Part shown: one piece after another, positions 54,086-62,718 of the stretch
Position numbering within the stretch: position 1 is the stretch's first letter
Layout of the letters: every line of letters starts with the position of its first letter
Assembly: GCF_000708285.2 (NCBI RefSeq)
Contig: NZ_JAUG01000001.1
Location: 62,001-126,000 of the forward strand
DNA length: 64,000 nucleotides
From: Pedobacter borealis DSM 19626
Lineage (GTDB): Bacteria > Bacteroidota > Bacteroidia > Sphingobacteriales > Sphingobacteriaceae
Direction of reading: 5' to 3'
The notes under the pieces: generated by a model
Seen by the model: only the letters and a program-made list of their open reading frames with translations
The model's database searches: none
Told to the model about the DNA's origin: nothing
Translations under genes and position numbers: made by a program

Positions 54086-55522
54086 ATGAATATTGAAAAA
54101 GAAGATGGACCTTCTAAAAGAAAATTAAGCCTTTTTGATGCCACTATGCTGGTAATGGGTTCGATGATCGGAAGCGGTATCTTTATTGTTAGTGCCGACA
54201 TCATGCGGAATTTAGGTTCCGGTTATTGGCTGATTGTGGTTTGGGTGATCACTGGGGTGATGACAGTTGCCGCCGCAATTTCTTATGGAGAACTTTCTTC
54301 CATGTTTCCCAAAGCTGGTGGGCAATACACTTACCTGAAAGAGATTTTCGGTAAAATGATGGGATTTCTTTACGGTTGGGGCTTGTTTACCGTAATTCAG
54401 ACTGGCACCATTGCAGCTGTTGCTGTTGCTTTTGGTAAATTTACGGCCTATCTAATACCAGCTTTAAACGATGCTGCTCCAATTTTTCAAAGTGGCGGTT
54501 ATAAAATTACCTGGATACAGATTTTAGCCATCGGTGTGATTCTGCTTTTAACCTATATTAATACAAAAGGTGTTGAAGGCGGTAAAATTTTGCAGAACAT
54601 TTTTACTGGTTCTAAAATTGTCGCTTTAATCGGCTTAATTATTTTAGGCTTTCTTTTGGTGAAAAACAGTTTTTGGGCCGGAAATATGAGCTTTGGCTGG
54701 GATGCTTTCAATAATCTTAAAACAGATCCAAGCGGCAATTTTCTGAAATCGGGATGGGAATCCATTTCCGGAATGGCAATAATGGGTGGAATTGCAGCGG
54801 CCATGGTTGGTTCGGTATTTTCGAGTGTGGCCTGGGAAAACGTAACTTTTGTCTCGGGAGAAATCGAAAATCCTAAAAAAAATGTTGTACGTTCTATGGT
54901 TTTAGGTACTTCAGCAGTGATGATTCTTTATTTATTGGTCAATTTTATCTATCTCAATACCCTAAACAGAGAGAGTATTGCATTTGCCCTCAATGATCGG
55001 GTTGCTGTTGCAGCCTCAGAACAGATTTTCGGTAGTGGAATTGGTACAATTGTAATTGCCTTGTTGGTGATGATTTCTACTTTTGGTTGTGTGAACGGAA
55101 TCGTATTAGCGGGTGCAAGGGTTTTTCAAACCATGGCAAAAGATGGAATGTTTTTTAAAGCAGCATTAAAAAACAATAAAAATGGAGTTCCTGAAAGATC
55201 ACTTTGGATGCAGGGCATTTGGGCATCTGCTTTATGTTTAAGTGGGCAATATGGTAATCTTTTAGATATGATATCCTTTGTTATTGTGCTATTTTATATG
55301 ATTACTGTTTTTGGTGTTATTTATTTAAGGATAAAACAACCTGGTCTTGAAAGGCCTTACAAAACCTGGTTATATCCAGTTACGCCAATTATTTATTTAT
55401 TAATAGGGGCAGCATTTTGTATTTTGCTACTCATTTATAAACAACAATATACCTGGCCAGGGCTTGTGATTGTTTTGCTGGGTGTGCCGGTCTACTTTTT
55501 CATTAACAAAAAAGAGCAGTAG
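54086..55522 (+). CDS. APC-family amino-acid permease (LAT type)
   Basis: A 478-residue, 12-helix transporter: MLVMGSMIGSGIFIVSADIMRNLGSGYW at the first helix, then AAAISYGELSSMFPKAGGQYTYLKEIFGKMMGFLYGW, the glycine-rich and PxxGGxYxY elements of APC transporters. It differs clearly from the other two permeases in the window and is closer to the LAT group. Followed by a perfect terminator. Confidence 0.92.
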   Translation: MNIEKEDGPSKRKLSLFDATMLVMGSMIGSGIFIVSADIMRNLGSGYWLIVVWVITGVMTVAAAISYGELSSMFPKAGGQYTYLKEIFGKMMGFLYGWGLFTVIQTGTIAAVAVAFGKFTAYLIPALNDAAPIFQSGGYKITWIQILAIGVILLLTYINTKGVEGGKILQNIFTGSKIVALIGLIILGFLLVKNSFWAGNMSFGWDAFNNLKTDPSGNFLKSGWESISGMAIMGGIAAAMVGSVFSSVAWENVTFVSGEIENPKKNVVRSMVLGTSAVMILYLLVNFIYLNTLNRESIAFALNDRVAVAASEQIFGSGIGTIVIALLVMISTFGCVNGIVLAGARVFQTMAKDGMFFKAALKNNKNGVPERSLWMQGIWASALCLSGQYGNLLDMISFVIVLFYMITVFGVIYLRIKQPGLERPYKTWLYPVTPIIYLLIGAAFCILLLIYKQQYTWPGLVIVLLGVPVYFFINKKEQ

Positions 55523-55538
55523 GATAAGCAAGGATAGA

Positions 55539-55557
55539 TCCTGAAACAAGTTCAGGA
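55539..55557 (-). repeat. GTCA-hairpin-TCT repeat
   Basis: Reverse orientation: stem TCCTGAA / TTCAGGA with loop ACAAG, followed by TGACGG. Confidence 0.65.
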
Positions 55558-55586
55558 TGACGGTTCGAGAAGGGAATTTACAACGG

Positions 55587-55621
55587 AACCTCGCAGACTT
55601 TAAAAACTGCGAGGTTTTTTT
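55587..55621 (+). terminator. Terminator after the LAT-type permease
   Basis: Perfect 10-bp stem AACCTCGCAG / CTGCGAGGTT (55587-55596 with 55607-55616), 10-base loop and T-run. Confidence 0.88.
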
Positions 55622-55681
55622 ACATTAAAGAATACTTTCTGTCAATCGGCTTTTAGGTCTCAAATCTCATATCTAACCTCT

Positions 55682-56015
55682 CAAATCCCGTTTTTGGATT
55701 TCGAAAATCAGGGTTCTGTGTCAATCGGTTCCGAAAGCCCCGTTATCCGCTTTACTTCTCCCGATAGAAAAAATCGGGATCGTGTTCGCTGCTACCGGGT
55801 TTAAGTAACTCAAAACTGTGCTTAAACTCAGTTTTCTAAACCCGACATGGCGGATACCGGCCCTGTGTGTAAGGCCTGCAGGCGTATGAGCATGTGGCGG
55901 GACTGGCACTGCGAAGAACCACAGGTTTTGCTTTTCTAAAAAAAAACTAAATTTTTAAATCCTGATGAGCAGCAGCGTGTTTTTCCTAAACCCTAAACCC
56001 TAAACCCTAAACCCT
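55682..56015 (+). repeat. Structured repeat unit A with CCCTAAA array
   Basis: First copy of a roughly 330-bp unit; the second is at 56046-56405. The core (about 55716-55935) folds into nested stems: ATCCGC/GCGGAT (55745-55750 with 55850-55855) encloses CCCGAT/ATCGGG (55760-55765 with 55773-55778) and CGGGTTTA/TAAACCCG (55796-55803 with 55837-55844), which holds AAAACTG/CAGTTTT. An array of about 4.4 CCCTAAA units follows (55985-56015). A 62-codon ORF on the minus strand covers the core, but a one-base indel between copies breaks it, so it is not called as a gene. Confidence 0.8.
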
Positions 56016-56045
56016 CTACCTTATATATATGCTAAATCTTACCGC

Positions 56046-56405
56046 TCCAAATCCCATTTTCACATTTTGAAAAGCAGGGTTCTGTTTCAATCGGTTCCGA
56101 AAGCCCCGTTATCCGCTTTACTTCTCCCGATGAAAAAATCGGGATCGTGTTCGCTGCTACCGGGTTTAGGTAAGTTAAACCTGTGCTTAAACTCAGTTTT
56201 CTAAACCCGACATGGCGGATACCGGCCCTGTGTGTAAGGCCTGCAGGCGTATGAGCATGTGGCGGGACTGGCACTGCGAAGAACCACAGGTTTTGCTTTT
56301 CTGAAAAAAAAAACTAAATTTTTAAACACTGTTGAGTTGCTGGTTGTTTACCCTAAACCCTAAACCCTAAACCCTAAACCCTAAACCCTAAACCCTAAAC
56401 CCTAA
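56046..56405 (+). repeat. Structured repeat unit B with CCCTAAA array
   Basis: Second copy, 364 bp downstream of the first. All stems listed for unit A are present (for example CCCGAT/ATCGGG at 56126-56131 with 56138-56143 and CGGGTTTA/TAAACCCG at 56161-56168 with 56202-56209). The loop of the first hairpin is one base shorter. The CCCTAAA array is longer: seven full units plus a partial one (56351-56405). Outside the core the copies drift. Confidence 0.8.
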
Positions 56406-56482
56406 TTGTACGCCAAATCTCACATCTCTTGTCTAATATCTCAAATCTCACCTCCCTAATCACTCGTCTCGAACAAAAAGCG

Positions 56483-56490
56483 TATTTTTG
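56483..56490 (+). promoter_or_regulatory. TAnnTTTG box adjacent to the radical SAM start
   Basis: TATTTTTG, 6 bp before ATG 56497; its TTG gives a false three-codon extension. Confidence 0.55.
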
Positions 56491-56496
56491 CAAATA

Positions 56497-57444
56497 ATGG
56501 GAACACTAGTAGATTCAGGGATAAAGGGTTATAAAAATTACGGCACGCATTTGCGCGAAAAGTATAAAGGGCAGCGTGTATTTAAAGTAATTGTAGATGG
56601 AGGTTTTACCTGCCCCAACCGCGATGGGAGCAAAGGTTACGGTGGTTGTACGTATTGTAACGTAGATTCTTTTACGCCGGAGCCTTCGCGTAAAAATCCA
56701 AATATTAAAGATCAGCTTGCCGAAGGCATGTTAAGGGCTAAAACTTCTTATAAAGCTGATAAGTATATTGTTTATTTTCAGCCTAATACCAATACCTATG
56801 CACCAGTACATTATTTAAAGATGATGTATGATGAAGCGCTATCGATTAATACCGAAGATATTGTTGGTTTTGCTGTAGGTACACGTCCTGATTGTATCGA
56901 TGCAGAAAAGGTAGCTTTGTTAGAAAGTTATACCGACCGCTTCGATGTAGATTTAGAAATGGGCATGGAATCGATCTATGATGAAACCCTCGATCAGATC
57001 AACAGGGGCTGCAGCCATGGCGAATTTGTTGCTGCGGTAGAACTTTTAAAAGATAGTAAGCTCGATCTGTGCGTGCATACCATTTTTGGCTTCCCATGGG
57101 AAACCCGCGAGCAGATGCACGGCTACATTCATGAAATTAACCGTTTCCCACAAATCAAGTTTGTAAAGTTCCATCACCTTCATGTTGTAGAAGGATCTAT
57201 AATGGGGGCTAAGTATAAAAAGGAACCCTTTAAATTGTTTTCTCTAGAAGAATATACCGACTTACTTTGCGAATTAATTCCTTTATTACGTCCGGATATT
57301 GTTATTCAGCGGCTTTTTGGTATTTCGGATTGGGATTTATTGATTGCACCTAACTGGGGACTTAACAAATCAGCAATTCAAACCTATATGGATAAAGAAA
57401 TTGAAAAAAGAGGCGTAGTTCAAGGATCTGCTTATTTTTTGTAA
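56497..57444 (+). CDS. TIGR01212-family radical SAM protein (YhcC-like)
   Basis: A 315-residue radical SAM protein. The iron-sulfur cysteines are in TCPNRDGSKGYGGCTYCNVDSF, the spaced CxxxxxxxxxCxxC pattern of the YhcC group. FAVGTRPDCIDAEKV and DLEMGMESIYDETLDQINRGCSHGEF are further hallmarks, with HTIFGFPWET later. Substrate unknown. The start is ATG 56497, directly behind a promoter box. Confidence 0.93.
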   Translation: MGTLVDSGIKGYKNYGTHLREKYKGQRVFKVIVDGGFTCPNRDGSKGYGGCTYCNVDSFTPEPSRKNPNIKDQLAEGMLRAKTSYKADKYIVYFQPNTNTYAPVHYLKMMYDEALSINTEDIVGFAVGTRPDCIDAEKVALLESYTDRFDVDLEMGMESIYDETLDQINRGCSHGEFVAAVELLKDSKLDLCVHTIFGFPWETREQMHGYIHEINRFPQIKFVKFHHLHVVEGSIMGAKYKKEPFKLFSLEEYTDLLCELIPLLRPDIVIQRLFGISDWDLLIAPNWGLNKSAIQTYMDKEIEKRGVVQGSAYFL

Positions 57445-57471
57445 AAAGTTAAATTTTTTAACAATTTTTTT

Positions 57472-57499
57472 AAAAACCCATGAAATTTCATGGGTTTTT
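57472..57499. terminator. Perfect 28-bp palindrome, terminator of the radical SAM gene
   Basis: AAAAACCCATGAAA followed directly by its exact reverse complement, ending in five T. Symmetrical, so usable in both directions. Confidence 0.82.
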
Positions 57500-57697
57500 C
57501 TGTTATTTATGATTTTTTAAGTCGATTTTTTATAAATTTCAGCTAAAATCATATAAATTATGGTTAATATGTGATTTTGTTTTTATTAAAAACTTGCATT
57601 AAAATCCCCTGTATTTTTTGTTATTTTTATTTTTAAGGTTAATTTTTGTGTTGTTTTGTAAAAATCACTCGTTTTTATTAAAATATTTTAATTTAAT

Positions 57698-57713
57698 GGT
57701 GTAAAAATTGCAA
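57698..57713 (+). promoter_or_regulatory. Sigma-54-like promoter upstream of amt
   Basis: TGGTGTAAAAATTGCA has the -24 GG and -12 GC of sigma-54 promoters with the exact 10-base spacing, and the full TTGCA half. It lies 76 bp before the amt start. The -24 half lacks the common CAC. Sigma-54 control fits an ammonium transporter, but no activator site was identified. Confidence 0.42.
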
Positions 57714-57789
57714 TATGTCGTATTTTTAGAAAAATAAATCAAGCATATTTTAATTATTTAAACAATACAAACAAATTAAACTAAAAACT

Positions 57790-59196
57790 ATGAGTAAAAT
57801 CTCCTTTAAACAGTATGCGCCTTTTGCGATATTGATGATTGTCGCAATTTTCGCTCTATTTATTCCACTTCTTCCTAATTTCGATGAAGGCAAGTATAGT
57901 GGGCCTGATATTGCATTCATATTAATCGCTTCTGCGCTTGTATTTTTAATGACTCCAGGCCTTGCATTCTTTTATGGTGGAATGGTTCATCGTAAAAATG
58001 TATTATCTACCATGATTAAAAGTGTGGTAGCCGCAGGAGTAATTACAGTTTTATGGACAGTAGTAGGTTTTAGTTTAGCCTTCGGAGATACCATTGGTGG
58101 CTTTATTGGAAATCCATCAACGTTTTTGTTCTTTAAAGGTGTAAATTCTGGAGCACCACACCTTCAGGGAGGAGCAGACTTAACCATTCCGCTATCTTTA
58201 TTTGCTGTGTTTCAATTAATGTTCGCCATTATTACCCCAGGTTTAGTGGTAGGTGCCGTAGCAGAGCGTATCCGTTTTACCTCATATATCTTATTTATTG
58301 TTTTATTCGCAATATTCGTTTATTCTCCATTAGCCCACTGGACATGGCACCCACAAGGTTTCTTGTTTAAAATGGGGGTATTGGATTTTGCGGGAGGTAC
58401 CGTAGTTCACATTTCTGCTGGTATGGCTGCATTGGCTGGCGCATTGGTTTTAAAACGTAGAAAATCTCACTTAGAGCATAAAGAAGTTCCGCCTGCAAAT
58501 ATCCCTTACGTATTAATTGGTACAGGTTTATTATGGTTCGGTTGGTTCGGTTTTAATGCAGGTTCTGCATTAGGTGCAAATAGCTTAGCTGTTTCGGCAT
58601 TCTTAACTACCAATACGGCTGCTGGTGCTGCAGGTTTATCGTGGATGTTCTTTGATGTTGCAAGAGGTAAAAAACCTTCGGTTTTAGGTTTTTGTATCGG
58701 TGCAGTAGTTGGTTTGGTAGCCATTACACCAGGTGCAGGTTTTGTAAGTATTCCATCTAGTATATTTATTGGTGCTATTGCCGCAGTTATTTCTAACCTT
58801 GTGGTTTCTTGGAAACAAAAAACCAGTTTAGATGATACGTTAGACGTTTTTCCTTGTCATGGTGTGGGCGGTATCGTTGGTATGTTGTTAACCGGTGTTT
58901 TTGCAACAAAAACAGTAAATGCTGCTGGTGCTGATGGCTTGTTTTATGGTAACCCGACTTTCTTTATCACGCAATTAAAAGGTGCTGTAATTGTAATCAT
59001 ATTCAGTTTCGTTGTATCATTTATCATCTTCAAATTCATCAACCTAATTCAACCGATCCGCGTATCAGAAGAAGAAGAAGAAATGGGTCTTGATGCATCT
59101 CAACACGACGAGAAATACTCTCAAGGTACCTTGCTAGTTGAAGAAAGAGCGATCTATATCGAAAAAAACAGTCCATTAACAGAATCAATATCTTAA
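57790..59196 (+). CDS. amt: Ammonium transporter Amt
   Basis: A 468-residue Amt/Mep/Rh channel with 11 helices plus an extra hydrophobic N-terminal segment. FLMTPGLAFFYGGMVHRKNVLSTM and DFAGGTVVHISAGMAALAGALVL (first pore His), then FPCHGVGGIVGMLLTGVFA (second pore His) are diagnostic. The cytoplasmic tail is acidic (SEEEEEMGLDASQHDEK). No GlnB gene follows; an outer-membrane porin gene does, 37 bp later. Confidence 0.96.
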   Translation: MSKISFKQYAPFAILMIVAIFALFIPLLPNFDEGKYSGPDIAFILIASALVFLMTPGLAFFYGGMVHRKNVLSTMIKSVVAAGVITVLWTVVGFSLAFGDTIGGFIGNPSTFLFFKGVNSGAPHLQGGADLTIPLSLFAVFQLMFAIITPGLVVGAVAERIRFTSYILFIVLFAIFVYSPLAHWTWHPQGFLFKMGVLDFAGGTVVHISAGMAALAGALVLKRRKSHLEHKEVPPANIPYVLIGTGLLWFGWFGFNAGSALGANSLAVSAFLTTNTAAGAAGLSWMFFDVARGKKPSVLGFCIGAVVGLVAITPGAGFVSIPSSIFIGAIAAVISNLVVSWKQKTSLDDTLDVFPCHGVGGIVGMLLTGVFATKTVNAAGADGLFYGNPTFFITQLKGAVIVIIFSFVVSFIIFKFINLIQPIRVSEEEEEMGLDASQHDEKYSQGTLLVEERAIYIEKNSPLTESIS

Positions 59197-59233
59197 GGAT
59201 TTTATAATATCTAAACTCAAAATAAGCTCAAAC

Positions 59234-60259
59234 ATGAAGAAACTTTTAACCGCTATTTTTGCAATGGCCAGCACTACGTGTGCCCTGGCTCAAGAGACCA
59301 CTACATCACCACTTGAAATTTCAGGATCGGTAGATACGTACTTTAAATATGATTTTGCTAAAAATCCATTAAATGGAAAAACATCTTTTGTAACTGATCA
59401 CAACTCGGTATCATTAGGTATGATTGATATTGCCTTGAAGAAAAAAACAGGTAAAGCTTCATTTGTTGGAGAGCTTTCTTTTGGCCCAAGAGGACAATCG
59501 CAATCTATTCCTGATGCGGCAGCCGGAGGTTCGTCTTTTAATATTCAAAACTTATATGTTAACTACGATTTTACCGATCAGTTAAGTATGACAGCAGGTT
59601 ACATGGGTACATTCATTGGATATGAGGTAATCTCTCCAGTTGGAAATTTCAACTACTCTACTTCATACCTGTTTACCAATGGTCCATTCCAAAATGCGGG
59701 AATTAAAGCCACTTATAAATTCAGCGATAAAGTAAGTTTAATGGCTGGTTTATTTAACGATTGGAACGTTTACTCAGCTTCGAGAGGTGTTTCGGCTATC
59801 GGTGGCCAATTAATGGTTGCTCCTGTTGAAGGCTGGACTGCTTACATCAATGCTTTATCTGGTGCTGGTTTTGGCGGGTATGGAACGATTATCGATTTAA
59901 CCACTTCATATCAAATTACAGAGAAATTTAAATTGGGTTTAAATGCAGCCAATTATGATATCAAAGATAGTTCGGTACCGGGAAGTTACGCAGGTGCTGT
60001 CTTATACCCTCAATTTGCTGTATTGGATGCAGTAACTTTAGGTTTAAGAGGTGAGTACTTTAAATTTAAAGCCGCGGGTGCAGTTCCGGCTACTGCTTTT
60101 ACTGCAGTAACACTTACCGCAAATATTAAATCTGGTGGTTTAACATTTATCCCAGAAGTAAGATTAGACCATAACAGTGATAAACCTTTCTTTAAAGAAG
60201 GTGGCGCTGCGGCACCGAATGGTGGCCAGTTCTCTTTGGCAGCAGTTTACGCTTTTTAA
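59234..60259 (+). CDS. Outer-membrane beta-barrel porin next to amt
   Basis: A 341-residue outer-membrane protein, signal peptide 1-19 (CALAQ), then ISGSVDTYFKYDF and repeated amphipathic strands ending FSLAAVYAF. It resembles the OmpL-like putative beta-barrel porin-2 family. The 37-bp gap to amt and the shared terminator suggest one operon, so it may let small nitrogen compounds through the outer membrane (inference). Confidence 0.87.
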   Translation: MKKLLTAIFAMASTTCALAQETTTSPLEISGSVDTYFKYDFAKNPLNGKTSFVTDHNSVSLGMIDIALKKKTGKASFVGELSFGPRGQSQSIPDAAAGGSSFNIQNLYVNYDFTDQLSMTAGYMGTFIGYEVISPVGNFNYSTSYLFTNGPFQNAGIKATYKFSDKVSLMAGLFNDWNVYSASRGVSAIGGQLMVAPVEGWTAYINALSGAGFGGYGTIIDLTTSYQITEKFKLGLNAANYDIKDSSVPGSYAGAVLYPQFAVLDAVTLGLRGEYFKFKAAGAVPATAFTAVTLTANIKSGGLTFIPEVRLDHNSDKPFFKEGGAAAPNGGQFSLAAVYAF

Positions 60260-60280
60260 GGAAATAAAATTGTTAATATT

Positions 60281-60313
60281 AAGCCGTCCCGATGTAAATA
60301 GGGACGGCTTTTT
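60281..60313 (+). terminator. Terminator after the amt-porin operon
   Basis: Perfect 10-bp stem AAGCCGTCCC / GGGACGGCTT with a 10-base loop and trailing T. Confidence 0.88.
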
Positions 60314-60354
60314 CGTACCTTTAAATAATTAGATCTGCCTGTTAACCGATTCAA

Positions 60355-60933
60355 ATGAAACATCTTCTTTTTATTATTCTTGTTCTTTTTTCAATTCAAT
60401 TATCTGCACAGCAAAAACAGTTTTCGAAAGATGATAATGGTAAATTCATTTATTATCAGGTGGTAGACTCGCAAATGATAAGCAAAGATACCTTGTTGCA
60501 AAGGGCTAAATCTTTTGTTAATGTTGCTTATAAAAAATCGATGAGGCAAGAAAGTGCTACCGATTCTTCTGTTTTGGCTAAAGGAACTATGGTAATTGAT
60601 AAAACAATTTTGGTAGCTGGCCATCCAAGCGGAGAAGTAAGTTATAATTTCGTTTTTGAGGCGCGTAATGGCAAATATAGGTTTTGGTTAACCGATATGC
60701 TGTTTATCCCATACCAAAGAGACCGTTACGGAAACTTTGTAGCCACTACCAAAATTGGCGTGCCTTTAGAGCGTACACCTGGGAAATTGAGTGCTGGTGC
60801 ATGGAAAGATATTTTAAATAGCGCCTATAACAAAATAGAAAAATTTGGTGATGATTTTAAGAAGTATTTAGCAACCAATAGGGTTGAAAAAGTCAAAAAG
60901 AAAGCTGAAACCATTTCAACGAAAAAGTGGTAA
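60355..60933 (+). CDS. DUF4468-like exported protein
   Basis: A 192-residue protein with a signal peptide at 1-18 (IQLSAQ). The central part has KGTMVIDKTILVAGHPSGEVSYNFVFEARNGKYRFWLTDMLFIPY, matching the DUF4468 (TBP-like fold) pattern. Function unknown. It ends directly against the convergent SRPBCC gene, with no gap. Confidence 0.8.
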   Translation: MKHLLFIILVLFSIQLSAQQKQFSKDDNGKFIYYQVVDSQMISKDTLLQRAKSFVNVAYKKSMRQESATDSSVLAKGTMVIDKTILVAGHPSGEVSYNFVFEARNGKYRFWLTDMLFIPYQRDRYGNFVATTKIGVPLERTPGKLSAGAWKDILNSAYNKIEKFGDDFKKYLATNRVEKVKKKAETISTKKW

Positions 60934-61401
60934 TTAGTGCATAGAAAATAATTCCTCAGCCTTTTGGTAACGGAACTTAGAAATTTCGTTGATTTTGTTG
61001 TTCACTACCACGGCATTTACAATAACACCAATTGGTCCCCAGCCAATGCTATAGTGCAAGGTATCATGCATTAATACACCGCCGTCTATTTTTTCGAAAT
61101 GGTGCTGGTGGTGCCAGAAAGCAAATGGACCAAACCGTTGCTCGTCGATAAAATACTCCTTATCCTTAACGTCTGTTATCTCCGTTACCCAGTTTAACTT
61201 AATGCCAAACAATGGGGCAACCTTATAGGTGATAATCAGGCCAGGGTACATTTTAGTATTGACGATGTTTGGTGAGGTTACATCAAAGGTCATATTCTTT
61301 GGGGTGATTTCGGCCAGGTTTATTGGCGAAGAAAAAAAGTCCCAGGCGATATCCAAATCAACAGGGAGTTTTTGGGTAAATTCTAATCTATAGGTTTTCA
61401 A
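60934..61401 (-). CDS. SRPBCC-family protein
   Basis: A 155-residue protein of the START/Bet v1-like fold. It has FTQKLPVDLDIAWDFFSSPINLAEITPKNM, WVTEITDVKDKEYFIDEQRFGPFAFWHHQHHFE and GVLMHDTLHY, typical of the ligand-binding or coenzyme Q-binding-like subgroup. No signal peptide. Role unknown. Convergent with the DUF4468 gene. Confidence 0.87.
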   Translation of the reverse strand: MKTYRLEFTQKLPVDLDIAWDFFSSPINLAEITPKNMTFDVTSPNIVNTKMYPGLIITYKVAPLFGIKLNWVTEITDVKDKEYFIDEQRFGPFAFWHHQHHFEKIDGGVLMHDTLHYSIGWGPIGVIVNAVVVNNKINEISKFRYQKAEELFSMH

Positions 61402-61432
61402 GTTCTAAATTTATAGAACAACAAGTATAAAG

Positions 61433-61960
61433 CTATTTTGTTGCTTTATCTTTCAATTTGCCATCAATTAGTTTCACTAATGCTTGGAATTCTTTTTCTT
61501 CGTAGCCAATAGATTGGTAAATGATTTTACCATTTTCATCGATCAGAATATTTCTCGGGATAGATTGTTTTGCAAATTTGCTAAAAATATCTCTCTTCAG
61601 ATCAGGTAATATTGGGAATGTGAATCCCGTTTTAGCTTTGTAGGGTATCAATTTATCCCAGCCTTCTTCACGCCCGAATACAAAAAATGCGAAGTTTTTA
61701 TTGTCTTTATGTTTATCCCAAATTTCTTTTTGAGCCAAAGGTAACTCTGTATTACACGGGGGACACCAGGTTGCAAATAAATTTATCAGGATTAGTTTAC
61801 CTTTATAATCGGTAATATTTACGGTTTTACCTTTCTCTACCTCGAAGCTAAATTTTGGACTTTCATCGCCTATTTTAGTGTAGGTGCCATTGTCTTCACT
61901 TTGTGCGGAAACAGAAATCGCAGTGAATAGTATAAAAAGGAATAGGAATATCTTTTTCAT
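61433..61960 (-). CDS. TlpA-family thioredoxin-like protein
   Basis: A 175-residue exported thioredoxin-fold protein. Signal peptide at 1-20 (SVSAQ), and the active site WCPPC with C66 and C69 in FATWCPPCNTELP, as in TlpA/ResA proteins. The later IPRNILIDENGKIIY carries the cis-Pro. It probably reduces disulfides in the periplasm. Confidence 0.93.
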   Translation of the reverse strand: MKKIFLFLFILFTAISVSAQSEDNGTYTKIGDESPKFSFEVEKGKTVNITDYKGKLILINLFATWCPPCNTELPLAQKEIWDKHKDNKNFAFFVFGREEGWDKLIPYKAKTGFTFPILPDLKRDIFSKFAKQSIPRNILIDENGKIIYQSIGYEEKEFQALVKLIDGKLKDKATK

Positions 61961-62008
61961 GGTTCTGATTTATGATTAAAGATACTCCTAATCTGGCTTA
62001 TTTCAAAT

Positions 62009-62482
62009 TTAATGCACCATTTTATCGGCACAGGTAGAACTGGCAAATGCTTCTGGTTTAGCCTTAAAAATAAAGCCCATACTTAAAATATATCCCATGG
62101 CATCGTTAAGTGCTTTGTTCGATTTAAACGATGGACTGGTGTTGATATCGGCATGTACTTCTAAAGCCACGTCATAAATATCAAGTAAATCACAAATAGA
62201 ATAAGCAGTTTCGATTGATTTTTGTACTTCCATTAACATTCTTTCTTTAATGCTTACCTGTTGTGTGCTTTTTTCCTGATGGATGTACATAAAACCGCCA
62301 TGATGTTCTCTTAACAGCACAATTACGGTTGCAAAATCGGTTATTGCGCCTTTTACCTGCGAATCGGTACCGATGCAAACTTTAAGCTTAAAGCCGTTTT
62401 GACTTTCTCTGATAATCGCGTTTTCTACTTCTTCGAGGATTGAAGATTGAATAATTTCACCACTAAATTTTTTCCACGTCAT
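62009..62482 (-). CDS. YkuK-family (DUF458) RNase H-like protein
   Basis: A 157-residue protein matching the DUF458/YkuK family, which has a ribonuclease H-like fold. CIGTDSQVKG supplies an acidic residue at the first strand, followed by KERMLMEVQKSIETA and LEVHADINTSPSFKSNKALNDAMGYILSMGF. Nuclease activity is not established. Confidence 0.88.
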   Translation of the reverse strand: MTWKKFSGEIIQSSILEEVENAIIRESQNGFKLKVCIGTDSQVKGAITDFATVIVLLREHHGGFMYIHQEKSTQQVSIKERMLMEVQKSIETAYSICDLLDIYDVALEVHADINTSPSFKSNKALNDAMGYILSMGFIFKAKPEAFASSTCADKMVH

Positions 62483-62718
62483 ACATTTGTATTTTTTGAG
62501 GTTAATTCCAAAGGAATCCCTTTGGGACGAATGGTAATCAGGTTTTTATAAAAATAAGTGCTAAAAATTAAATATGTGTTAAGGTTAGGTTGTTTATTTG
62601 CTAACAAAAAGTTAGTTATCAACAAGTTAGTGATAATAGTTTAAATGAACTTATTATTTGTTGAAACAAATTATTATTCGGTCCGTTAATATTTGTACAT
62701 TCATTAAAATTCTTAATT

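Larger units (their letters stand above)
57445..57789. other. AT-rich intergenic region upstream of amt
   Basis: 345 bp without a gene. It holds a perfect palindromic terminator (57472-57499), then a very AT-rich stretch, then a sigma-54-like site (57698-57713). Confidence 0.65.

Noticed and set aside
55721..55909. 62-codon minus-strand ORF in repeat unit A (and its longer relative at 56032-56274)
   Set aside because: The two copies differ by a one-base indel in a hairpin loop that shifts the frame, so the shared protein sequence only reflects DNA repeat identity.
55985..56405. CRISPR array made by the CCCTAAA units
   Set aside because: Units are contiguous heptamers without spacers and no cas genes are nearby.
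56351..56405. Eukaryotic contamination suggested by plant-type telomere repeats
   Set aside because: The arrays are embedded in a duplicated element continuous with bacterial genes on both sides.
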